Positions 9,993 to 20,300 of a stretch of 64,000 nucleotides of DNA are shown one piece after another. Under the pieces are notes generated by a model. The model ran no database searches. It was not told where the DNA came from and worked only from the letters and a program-made list of their open reading frames with translations. Positions within the stretch are counted from its first letter, which is position 1, and each line of letters begins with the position of its first letter. Source of the DNA: Haliotis asinina (taxonomy: Eukaryota; Mollusca; Gastropoda; Lepetellida; Haliotidae); contig NC_090288.1 of NCBI RefSeq assembly GCF_037392515.1, forward strand, positions 2,811,501-2,875,500, written 5' to 3'. The position numbers and the translations under genes were made by a program.

Positions 9993-11481
9993 GCATAATG
10001 ACGCTATAAGACAGCAGTTCACGTACGCCGTCGTCACCCAGTCCATTGGCCATTCAGTCCAACTCAAGTTGTTCAAGGGTACAGGTGTGACACAGAAATC
10101 CTCAGGGATGTTAAAAGGTGCGACTGATGACCTAACCTGTAACACCAGCTATGGCCTCGAACCAGCACCTGTCCGATTCAGTGAAAGACCACCCCTCGGC
10201 CCCAAATCATTAACCCTTCTGGATCCAGCCCTCTGCGTATCCGCCCACCCACAAACCACGCCTAATCCCAAGCTGTCAGTTCATCAGCTCCTTCTTGCCA
10301 GAGGGTTACCCTGGCCCAAGCCCCTAGACATCTGTTATACTCAGAAAGGAAATACCAACCTGCTTCAAACATTCCGTTGTATTCAGGACAGTGGACAAAT
10401 ATCACGTGATCATGTGGTCGGCGTATCTGCTCCAAGTACCCTAAAACGAAATCATACAAACCATGATCTTGTCTGTCTCATGATATAGTCTTATGAACTA
10501 CATAAGCATCATGCAGAAGAAAGATCTGGGTTAGCTTAAGGGCAACATCTAACAAAATACATGAGTGAGTGATTTGGGTAGTAAAACTACTTGAGGTGAG
10601 TAGGCAGCTCAGTGATGAAAGCGTTGTTCGCTCGTCACGTCGAGAAACGTCCTTTCCCCACATTGGTAAGCTGTGTGAAGGCCATTTCCGGTGTCCCCGT
10701 CGTGTTTAGCTGCAATATTGGTATAAACGGAATAAACCTATACTCACTCACTCACAAAAGCTGCTTTCGTATTCCAGTTCCACCAGGTATACCAGTTGCA
10801 TAAATACACAAGTATTGTGTCCCACGAAATAAGATATAGCGGTCAACGAAGTAACCTTTACCAACAGAAGAGGGTGACATCATCCCAAAAGGGAACATGA
10901 AGTTAGAAACGGTTTCGGGATTGGGGATTGGGGATTGGGGATTGGGGATTGGGGATTCGAATCCCGAATCTGAATATTTCTTCTAAATGAGGCAACCAGT
11001 AAATGTCAGCACGAGGAACGGTCCATGACGATTATCAAGATGGCACAAGGGTGAGTGCTACAGTCACACGCTTCATAACTGAACACAACATGGAGCGCTG
11101 CATATCTTTTCCCGCCCATAACGTCGTCGTGAGAGTATTGTACCACGCCAGTCTTAGCAATATTCAAGTAATTTCACGGCGGGGATCACCAGAAATGGAC
11201 TTCATGTCAGTAAATACATTGTATATGCTTACACCATACATGTCCGTTTTGTGGTGAAGCTATCTATTCGTCCCAACAACTGTAGAGAATGTGTTCATGG
11301 TATATGTGTGCATCTGATGACTATCATTAAAAGCAGCCAGAACAATATTATTTCATCCATATTCAGAATCACCTTGAAACTAAAGCTGACAGTGATGAGC
11401 ATGATCATACTTACACTCAAAGGCAAAGTCAGCACAATCACTTCCGTCCATGGAAATGACCACGGTCCGGTGGTCAGTCAT
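8298..11481 (-). CDS. Universal stress protein gene, copy A (complete, four exons)
   Basis: Exons are 11415-11481, 10360-10440, 9679-9797 and 8298-8501 (67 + 81 + 119 + 204 = 471 nt, 156 residues plus stop). All junctions are GT-AG with matching phases (1, 1, 0). The N-terminus MTDHRTVVISMDGS is the USP strand with the nucleotide-contacting DGS. VIFVHCPEYN is the second strand, residues 51-89 form the acidic linker and amphipathic helix, and the C-terminus holds the ATP-binding signature G-x2-G-x9-G-S (GRRGIGTLRRTFLGS) followed by DYVVHHSTIPVLVC. The length is typical for a single-domain USP. USPs bind ATP and act in cytosolic stress responses; molluscs have many paralogues. The neighbouring copy B is a head-to-tail duplicate. 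The start is fixed by homology of both copies, which diverge just upstream. Confidence 0.93.
8502..9678 (-). other. USP copy A intron 3
   Basis: Contains a SINE-tail fragment at about 8540-8590 (GAGTTTTACGTCACATCGGC) and a tRNA-type SINE at about 9160-9290. The rest is featureless. Confidence 0.7.
9160..9290 (-). mobile_element. tRNA-derived SINE fragment
   Basis: Read on the minus strand, a head with AAGTGTTCGCTCGTCACGCC and a box B like GGTTCGATGCC is followed by a body ending in GATGTCTCCCACTGTGATGT. It lies in intron 3 of USP copy A. Confidence 0.7.
9679..9797 (-). CDS. USP copy A, exon 3
   Basis: The acceptor is TTCCTGTTCAG and the donor is ATG|GTAGGA. It encodes SFGMGEATVEGDMTKMFGKE and the helix to KLRDAM. 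Reading through the donor stays open for a while, which explains a longer apparent ORF. Confidence 0.9.
9798..10359 (-). other. USP copy A intron 2 with CA microsatellite
   Basis: The intron is non-coding. Its main feature is the CA repeat at about 9909-9988; an apparent plus-strand ORF with a long HT run is produced by that repeat. Confidence 0.75.
9909..9988. repeat. (CA)n microsatellite
   Basis: About 35 CA dinucleotides are preceded by a few CACG units. Confidence 0.95.
10360..10440 (-). CDS. USP copy A, exon 2
   Basis: The acceptor is TTTCGTTTTAG and the donor is GCAG|GTTGGT. The exon is 81 nt and encodes YLEQIRRPHDHVIFVHCPEY and the following residues; a tryptophan codon is completed from exon 1. 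Confidence 0.92.
10593..10756 (+). mobile_element. tRNA-derived SINE in intron 1 of USP copy A
   Basis: A degraded head (GTTGTTCGCTCGTCACG) is followed by the body GTGTGAAGGCCATTTCCGGT, the core TGCAATATTGG and the tail ATACTCACTCACTCAC. It is at the position equivalent to the SINE at 1250-1405 in copy B, and the flanks also match. Confidence 0.75.
10919..10957. repeat. (GGGGATT)n short tandem repeat
   Basis: Five to six GGGGATT units lie in intron 1 of USP copy A; no equivalent is seen in copy B. Confidence 0.9.
11150..11240 (-). mobile_element. SINE core fragment in intron 1 of USP copy A
   Basis: The plus strand reads AGCAATATTCAAGTAATTTC followed by ACGGCGGGGATCACCAGAAA and TGGACTTCATG, the antisense core and body of the tRNA-type SINE. 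In copy B the same start point (CTTAGCAATA at about 1981) leads into the 11-bp minisatellite. Confidence 0.65.
11415..11481 (-). CDS. USP copy A, exon 1
   Basis: ATG is at 11481-11479, 22 codons follow, and the donor is GAGT|GTAAGTAT. It encodes the N-terminal strand with MDGS. Confidence 0.92.
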
Positions 11482-11606
11482 GGTGTTAAAGCCTTTTCCG
11501 GTGTCTTCTCACAAGTTGAAATCTCAAGTTCCCCAAGATTTCCACAAACCCTTCACTTGTGACCAGTTCTCGTGCGACAGAGAGAAAGATTTGACTGCAT
11601 GACTTG

Positions 11607-11614
11607 TATATATA
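11607..11614 (-). promoter_or_regulatory. Candidate TATA box of USP copy A
   Basis: A TATATATA lies 126-133 nt upstream of the start codon, which would give a 5' UTR of roughly 100 nt. Support is positional only. The homologous bases in copy B have lost the motif. Confidence 0.3.
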
Positions 11615-13329
11615 GAGACATGCGAGACCTGGGCCAGAGCTCAAGGAATCTGATTGTAGTCAGGATGGGAAGACAACGGTGGTATGTTACAGGTGAACTC
11701 TGAGTAGAAGATAAGAGACGATGTAAACATGGTCCAGGCACTCACAGTGACATGAATGTCCTTGTCTTGCCTCAACAGAAAACAACAAATCTGAAACATA
11801 TATTTTCGGGTATGAGCGGGCATCGCATCCCAGTGTCAACTATACCTGAGGGAAATCGACCTATATCGTGAATTGTAGCTATGTATGTTGAATAGCCATG
11901 CCAGTTTCTTGCTTCTCAACTGGTGCTAGGACATTTTATGCTTTTAAAAATAATGTAACTAATATATATGATTTATGACATTGACCTTGTACTGATAAAT
12001 GAAGACGTCATTGACTCGTCTCTATATGGCTTTTAATGCCGATGTGACGTAAAACCCAACACAACTCAACAACTCAACGGAAAGCATGGAACAAGACAAA
12101 ACATACTTTAGGCGTTGTTATGGAAAGTTGAACAAGTGTTGGTGCACCGTTTCTGTTGTTTAGTATTTGTATATAACTCTTTAAGGGAATTCACCGTATT
12201 CACGCAACTTCCATGGAGCATGCATTTGTAAGTTCATTGCCCAGTCTAAATCACTGTTCACTAATGTACGTAGATAAACCTGACTTTTGTCTTCTCTTAC
12301 CCCTGCATTACTCTATGTTCATGTTGACATACAAGCATTTCGGACAATTCATTTGGTTTTGCATCCAGGAGTGCATCCCAATATGTCATCAAGCGATTAG
12401 CAAGCCGGTTATGTCGTGTAAGTCCGATGGGTTGCAATGATTTTCATTTAGATGATATTGAGAACTTTTGAGAACGTGTTTAGGAACAATCATGTGTAAG
12501 CCCGGGTATTTCTTTACGCCCCTTGTTTCGTGTTTTATCCAAACGAAGATCCGTTAGAGACAAAAACTTACGGAAACACATGCAAACTCTGGGAGCAACG
12601 CGCCATACCACAAGGTTACGTGGACGTGGGTTACTGTGGTCAAAATGAACCTAGATATATTGAACTATTCACAGAAACATAATGGTGTCTGACAAAACTT
12701 TTTATGAACGTAGTGCAGTGCAAGGGAAGGCCATACTGAAGCGCAGTCACTTTCAAACTTCGTCCGATTGCAAATGCCGGGACGCGACCCTTGACATTTC
12801 AATGTTACTTTCATGTGTTGTGTCCTGAAAAGATTTATCGGAGAGTTGCTTCTTTTGGGAATGGCTTCACAAGTGTGAGTACTGGCACTCGTAATCATTT
12901 CCCCCTTTCTACAGCTGGCTATTCCCCTTGTCACAGAATAAAAACGAGTGGGCCACGAATCGACTACGTATTATTGTCCAAGACCTGGTTGCCGTTGTTT
13001 AAAACAACCATAGCGCCAAGACAACATTAATGTTAATGCTAGCCTGAACGCTAAGATCGCTTTATACGGAGGCACCCACATCAGACAACCACCATACAAT
13101 GTGAGAATTTACATCTGACAAATTTCCACGGTAAACAATGTGTTACTCTCGCATGCTTTCGTTTTAAAACCATGGACATACCCTTGCGACACTATATTGA
13201 CCAGCGCGTGGCTTAGGTGAGCATTAGTTGACCAGTTTTAGCATATTACACCTGACTTCACTTATACTTCTGTTGACCAATGCTGGCCAAACTCTGGAAA
13301 GGAGAACTTGGTTAGCAGATACTGGTTCG

Positions 13330-13480
13330 AATTGGTCTTCAGTAACCCGTACTTGTCGTAAGAGGCGTCTGATGGGTCGTGTGATCAGTTGATGCATTCT
13401 GTTGTGTCCCAGTTGCGTAGATAACTACCAGGAAAACAATTACTGGCTGTCTGATCCAAACTGTGTAGTGTAGTGTGCAC
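13330..13480 (+). mobile_element. Degraded long-form SINE
   Basis: Contains recognisable pieces of the body (CAGTAACCCG, TCGTAAGAGGCGTCTGATGG) in the same order as the full-length copy at 51620. Confidence 0.55.
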
Positions 13481-15014
13481 GTGCATGCGTGGGTATTGCT
13501 GGATACTGACCCCATTTAGTCTTAATTATCAACGGTTAATTAAGGTTCATTAAACCCTGGTAGCTAGACATCTATACTCGAAATGTATAACAGAGCGTCT
13601 CATTTCGCTTTTACAGCAACAGGCTTACAGACGCTGCATCTCACTAAGGTCAGTGAATACAAACACGTAACCTCCATATGTAAGGAGAAAGGACCGTGTG
13701 AAGATTAGTATACTATAATGAGGTGGTTGTTAAACATACATTTGGTCGTTGATCTAGAGATAACACCATTTCTATATTTGTACACAGCACCTTGGGGGCA
13801 GTATGCTTCGAGATCATGAAGTGACAAGGGTTAAAAAACAAACGTTGCTCAGCCTGTCTAAATGCTTCGGGTAGACGCTCACGTGATTGGGTTATTTGAT
13901 AAGGTCATGCCTAATTTTGCTAGATTTTACATAAATCTTTCTTTATCACGCGGCACTTCAACCACGACAAAAGCAAAATCATAATCGTCTATTCCACGTA
14001 ACAGCTTACAATTCCATCCCAATCCATTGAACGTGGAAACATTGAAATGGGTCCTTGAATAAACATATTATATATTTTCTATAATTTGCCAAAAGATACA
14101 TAATTTGTATTATATTTATCAGAACACCATGTGGTGGCCCCACACACGATCCTTCCAAACCACCACTCAACCACAAGCACAGCGATACAATTGTGACTGT
14201 GACTACTATAACTCGATTTGCGATAGTCGTTAATCTGTGATGAAAACTGGTCGTCTTGGTAATACCCGATATTCAAACTACTATACATGGCCTTGAGTCA
14301 TGTGTCACAGCGTAAATAAAGGCTGATTTTGCTATCAGTGACAATGAATGTTGTAAAATGATGATAATGTGGGACTGGTGTTTTTTTACCCTGTGTTGGA
14401 GTGATGTTTAAGCCGCTTTTATCAATCAACCAGCCATGTAAGTGCGAAGGACACCCCGTATATACTTTACATGTCTCATTTGTTCGTGGTTGAACGCCAC
14501 ACTCAGCGAAAGTCATAATGACGGACTTGCTAAGACTGAATCAGACAATCTTGTTACTGACATCAAGCGCGTAGATGTATGTTACTGGTATACGGTGGCC
14601 TCCATCAACCAGGTCAATGAACGGTTTTTTAATATGAAATAACACTTTATGGTATAATAGTCGTCACGACTAGCCACGTTACTGGGACGAGTTCATACCC
14701 ACGGGGAGTGTTTGTTTGAAGGTGCCGGAAAAAAATTCCTGAAAGTGTCTATCTTAATAACTCAGTTGCTGAACGAGAACCTGTCTGTTCATGGTGAGAC
14801 ATTGTATAATGAAAATATCCCTGAAGAACAACGTAGAATCAAGTTAACTGAAGTTAATGCCACGTAACAATACAGTCACAAGAGGACTGATGATCACACC
14901 CAATCGAGAGATCTGGGTTAGACCTGGTTCGACAATCTCATATCTGGAGTGTTGGTCTACGCCATATAGAAGTCGTTTTCTTCGTTTCTTGTGTGTACGA
15001 ATAATGTGTTATGA

Positions 15015-15170
15015 GTGGGTGAGGTTAGTTTTGAGCGCTTTTAGCGATGTCCCAGCAACATCACGTCCGGGACACCAGAACTGAGCTTCACACATCGTAC
15101 CCATATGCGTAATCGAACCGGGTCTTCGGCGTGACTAGCGTTTAACCACCAGGTCATCCCATCGCCCCGT
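15015..15170 (-). mobile_element. tRNA-derived SINE
   Basis: Tail GAGTGGGTGAGGTTAGTTTT, core with ATGTCCCAGCAACATCACGT, body GAGCTTCACACATCGTACCC, head TCGAACCGGGTCTTCGGCGT then GACTAGCG, all read antisense on the plus strand. Confidence 0.75.
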
Positions 15171-16669
15171 ACTTCTTGACTTCATTCGATTTTGTTGCAA
15201 CACTGACATTCGTTTCTTGGTATACATAATAAAATATCTGTACTTGTATATAGCATGTGTATTCATAGAACTGCACGTATGTAATTTAATTTTAAAACTT
15301 CATTAAACGGGCAGTGGATTGTCTCTTACTGTTTTTGACGTTCCCTTGACGCCACAACGGCAACAAACCAATACGTGTTCATGACAGACGTGCGACAGGC
15401 GAATGCTACTCGGAAGGCAGAAAGTTCCTACCCTTCTTTCAGTCTAAGTAAACTTATGTTCAGTATTATTTGTTACACTTCTATATTGTGCCGGACTTCG
15501 TAACAGTGCAACGAATAATACTGTGCGCATATTTAGGCACGTGCACGTTTTGGAGATGCTTTCATATATATTTCACCACTTCTTTATCTTGTATTTACCT
15601 CCCCTCCAAGGGTACATTAGCGAGTCGGTGGTGTTCTCGTGACCAGTCATCTGGGGCAATGCTATTGGCTGGACATTGTTGCATCCCTTTGAAGTGTCAG
15701 GATTCGAGGTTGATTCCCAATTTCAAACCTGATTCCCAATTTCAAACCTGATTCGGATCCTTGGTATTTTGCGAGTTTTACCAAAATGCTAAACACTTAA
15801 TACAAGAATCATCCCAAGGTTAAGCTTACATGCAACAAAATTGTTGAAATAACTTTCACACTGGTGCTAAATTCAGCTACTTTCTTCTGTCCCACTCGCA
15901 CTTGAAGTGATCTAAAAATGCAGCATAGCCTCCAGTGTGACATCTACATCAGCTGCCTACTTCCATCTTCTGTATTCAGGACACAATGGTCTTGGATGAC
16001 TAAAAAAATCAGTTGTTGGCGGGTTCAAATCCCATTGGCCAGATTGACGTCACTAAGGTACTCCTGTGTTACTTCTTTGAGAGACAATGATGAAGTTCCA
16101 AAGACGAAGGAAACCAAGTTCTGTGGATTGTCAGCTTCCATGTTTCGGTGTAGCACCTACACAGCTTGGATCACAGGCTTGATTATGGTGCTAATCTTTG
16201 CAATAAAGCAGCTATCCACACAACTTGGATATCTTTAACCCTGTGTTATTTGGAGCTATCTCACACATCATACACACTACCTCACACACTGTGACGTAAG
16301 AAGATTAAGCATAGATATGTAATCATGTAATCAAAGTTAATCATTCACTCATGGGAGGTTATGTCCTTGACCTCTGCACCAATGTGATGATCACACGGGA
16401 TTCTGGGTAAAAATACACCCCCCAAACAGCCTTTGTTTGACATGAGAGGCATCTAATGTGCAAGTTGCTTGGTGACTTGGCATGTTATCAGTGGCTACAT
16501 GAACATGGTGTCAACAGCTGGGGTATCTGGTCCTGAAAAACTACTCACAGACAGCTATTATATTAAGACAACTGCTGAAAGTGGCCAATCAAACACCAGA
16601 CACTTGGCCAGCATGTGACTGCAGATAAATACACTACACATACCATACAGTGGCTTGTTTGATCCTGAC
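15171..16669. other. Intergenic; no gene recognised
   Basis: A 21-bp duplication (GATTCCCAATTTCAAACCT) lies at about 15711-15750. Nothing else is supportable. Confidence 0.5.
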
Positions 16670-16840
16670 AGTGAGTAAGTGAGTGAGTTTAGTTTTACAC
16701 CACTTTCAACAACATTCCAGCAATATCACTGTTGAAGACATAAGAAATGGGCTTCACACATTGTACTCATGCTAGGAATTGAACCCTTCGGAGTGATGAG
16801 TAAGGACTTTAACCACTAGGCTGCACCTGGACCAGATAGG
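16670..16840 (-). mobile_element. tRNA-derived SINE
   Basis: Starts GTGAGTGAGTTTAGTTTTAC, then ATTCCAGCAATATCAC, GGGCTTCACACATTGTACTC and GAATTGAACCC, ending in a tRNA-like head with TTTAACCACTAGG. Confidence 0.8.
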
Positions 16841-16974
16841 ATCAAACACATGACTCCCTGACATGGCTGGACTCCTGGTTCCAAACAATGCCTACTAACT
16901 CAACCACCTCTGCATACTCCTCTTGCGCATGTGACCTTATAGTAGTACATAAACCTAGGATGTTGGTGCCTCTA

Positions 16975-17258
16975 CTCAGTGTTGGAAGATGCTGGTTAGA
17001 ATCAGCCAGTAACCCACGTTTTCCATTAGACTAACCGGATTGGGAGGTCAGACTCAATGTCTTGGTTGACACATCGTATCCCAATCGCAAAGACTGAAGC
17101 TCATGCTGTTGAGCACTTGATTCTCTGGTCCAGACTTGACTATTACAGAGAGTTTACTATAATGGCACGCTTAGTTCGAAAATTATTTATACACTGCCCA
17201 CATATAGCTGAAACGTTGCTGACTGTTGCATAAAAATAAACTCACTGACTCACTATTC
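16975..17258 (+). mobile_element. Abalone-type SINE, long form
   Basis: CAGTAACCCACG, GGTCAGACTCAATGTCTTGG, TTGACACATCGTATCCCAAT, CTCATGCTGTTGAGCACTTG, GTCCAGACTTGACTATTACA and a tail ATAAACTCACTGACTCAC, with an internal insertion before the tail. Confidence 0.75.
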
Positions 17259-17332
17259 AATCTCAGGTGACATTCTCACAAGGTAGGCCTTGTGAATAAG
17301 AAAACCAACACGGAGTAGATATATGACAAATG

Positions 17333-17338
17333 TTTATT
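17333..17338 (-). terminator. Candidate distal poly(A) signal of the FAM107-like gene
   Basis: AATAAA occurs on the minus strand in CAATAAACATTTGT, where the SINE-poor AT-rich stretch begins. It would end a 3' UTR of about 9.5 kb. Other AATAAA motifs occur on the minus strand nearer the stop codon (about 22711, 25873, 26302), so the real end is uncertain. Confidence 0.2.
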
Positions 17339-20300
17339 GAGGCCTGATAATACTGGATGGCAACTGAAGTATCTATGTTTCTGTGATGGCCAGGCTGGCA
17401 TAGGTACATGAGTACAGAAGTACAGTCAAACCAACACAAGGTGACCATATACTATGTCTGTCACCTCACCTTTCACATCTCAGAAGCATGTGGACATTTG
17501 ACATAGGTTATCAAAATTAATAGCCTTGAAAATACATTACTTGTCAGCCAGTAAACTAAAACATAATAAAAGACATGAAAATCCTCAATGAAGTCATGCA
17601 AGGAAACAAGAAACTGTCAACATAGTCCATTGTTATATGCAGCAAGAGTGGACGAGTGAGTTTAATTATACACTGCTTTAAGAAATATTCAAGCAATATC
17701 ACGTCTCGCGACACTACAAACAGGCTTCACATATTGTAGTTATGTGGGCCGTAAACATAAATCCAGGTCTTTGAGGTGATGATCAAATGCTTTAATCACT
17801 AGCCTATCCCAACATCCACAATGCAGAAAGACCCTCAATGACTTATTCTGTCACATTTGGGTAATGTACTGGGAAACGCTTGCGACATTATGTTCTTGGA
17901 GTCAATGACTTTCCAGTCTCTGCAGATTCACCTTTTTGATTTGAGAGTTCAGATAAATACACACCTGACCTAGTTCTCATTTCCAGACCAGTTTGATGTT
18001 CGCACTTGTTCTTTTTGCAAGGTCTCCATTATGTTGGTTAGAGGACACTGACAAGTGTTTGCCGAAACAGGTCAAAAACAGATTATTGACTGTACCCGTT
18101 CATATGCAAGGTCAAAGAAACATCAAAATAATCATTTCTTTGTTTCAGCGTCTGTGTTTTTCTTAAACTGACCAAACTCTAAGAAAGGGTTAAAATAAAA
18201 ATATAAAAAATGATAATTGTGTACCCCACTGAAATAATGCCTTTTAAAACTCATTTTCTATACATCTTGTATACATCTTGTTCATTTGTCTAACAAATGT
18301 GTCAAATGAAATGCAACCACAAAAGAAGTAGGACATTTCTCTTTAAATATATTTTGCATCCCATCTCTTGGCACATACACTGAACATTTGTAAAACTATT
18401 AATTAAACTGGTCTTGTCATATAACAAAGTCAGTAGTGATAGCAGATGTTAAGGTGAGTTGAACTTGTAAGTAGATAATTTAGAGTGACTCAGAGAATGA
18501 AGGATCTATAAAATAACACATGTAGAACGAAAATCTGTCCATTTTGAATTTCAGATATTAGGCTAACATAAATGTATGCATGTATATGGTGGTTCTTTGA
18601 GGGAAAACTTTCACAAACATCTTATTAGATATTCCAACAATGTTCATATTCTTCAACAAACTATTCATTGGAGAGGGACCCATTCATCCAGTTTTCATAA
18701 CAGTTTGTCTTTTATCACTTGTTGAATATACTGAATATCTCATGGTGGAGTTATATAGTTTTCTCTGTCAATCACATTTGGAAAGAATCAGGTCATTCAC
18801 AAAATATTTCACTTCTTTGCTAATTCTAGTTCCAAGCATCAGTCAAGCAGAATGTAGCTGAGATGAGACTGGACAGAGAAGTGGTACAGACATCCGGATG
18901 AGGACCGACAATGGAGTGGAGAGAGGTACTTGTTCAATCATCCATTGCGCCGTCAAGGAGTATGAATGTCCTAGTAACAGTCTCTTAACACAGGCTTTCA
19001 CAATAACTGATCAGCACAAAGGTACCCAAATATAAAATCGTAACCATGGCACCCCAACATGAAACAACAGAATGATGAACGTCAAGAGCAAGGTAAGTTG
19101 TAAGGTTATAAACATGGAAAACCAAACACATGACGAGATACACCTTGTCATGGATGAAGGGTTAGCTGGATAACACAGACGCAACAGGAAGAATATATAG
19201 AGCAGTGGATACCTGAATGTTGACAGACTCCATGCACTAAAAGAACAACCATTAAATATTCCAACTGAGGGTTCATGTCTGTCAGTTCATTCAGGATAGA
19301 AGCTTCATGACAAAATACACTTCTCTAAAATGAGGGACTGAACACTGTTTTTTTTAAAAACACAACACATTACTTTTCAGTAATGTTGCAATTTGGATGT
19401 TGTGTTCACAGTTCAATTTTGTTCATATTTTTAAGGGGTTTCAAGGACACACATCTGAAAACAATCAGGACCTGAATATCTAACGGTTGGCCAGTAAGAA
19501 GTCTGGGTAAGCTAAGGGTTGGATGAGGATTGCTAGACAGGGAGATGACAGGCTTAATGTTGACTGGAGGTGATGCAGGAGATACTGAAGATTCTTCAGA
19601 CTGGTGCAACCCACAGGCACTGGCAAGTCACTGAGAATAATTTGTCTCAGTTATCATCCTTACAAGACAGATGGGACTGAGTGTAATTAGTTTGCCATTC
19701 TCAACTTTTGAATTCAATTGGCTTATCAATATGAGCAACTACCTCACATCAGGATGGACAGACAATACCTCCTTTTTGAATGTTTTAAACAAATGTCTTC
19801 ACTTTATTACAAGTGACACAAGATTTGTCAAGTCAGTCAGCAGTATTTTATCCTCATCCCTCTGTCCCTATCACAACTCATAAAGGCACAAAGGTACACA
19901 CCAGTAGTACAGACTATCTAACACTGACACTCAGGTAAACAGAGGCTGGAAACAAATGGGACATTGACGAGAGTACAAATTACAGTGGAATTTGGGGAAA
20001 TATTATAACAAATTTCCATGGCTGTAGCAGAGGAAGTACTTTGCATATGGGAACCATCATCTTGTGACTCTCAAGATGTAAATTACACATGCCACTGTCA
20101 AGTTGGATTGTTAATTACATGGTCCATTGTGATTAGAAACAGCCAAACATTCATTCTGGTCTTCTTATTATCATAGACAACTAGATTCTGAAGGTAAATT
20201 CAGAATTCCGTATGATAAGTTCTCAGTATTGTCTGGTCCTCTAGGTCCCTTGTCCACCAACCTAAGCATTTCTCTTACTGTCTGTGGAAGACCAACACCT

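Larger units (their letters stand above)
11482..14884. other. Upstream of USP copy A and intergenic sequence
   Basis: The first ~290 bp are shared with copy B. Beyond that I see a SINE-tail fragment at about 12015-12075, a degraded long-form SINE at about 13330-13480 (CAGTAACCCGTACTTGTCGT and AAGAGGCGTC), and otherwise no gene. Short ORFs on both strands lack family resemblance or splice context. Confidence 0.5.

Noticed and set aside
9820..10488. Plus-strand ORF of 222 residues with a long HT run
   Set aside because: Runs through the CA microsatellite and antisense to USP exon 2; a shadow.
14298..14516. Minus-strand ORF with several cysteines (GVQPRTNETCKVYTGCP)
   Set aside because: Could resemble a secreted-protein exon, but there are no partner exons, no signal peptide and no recognised family.
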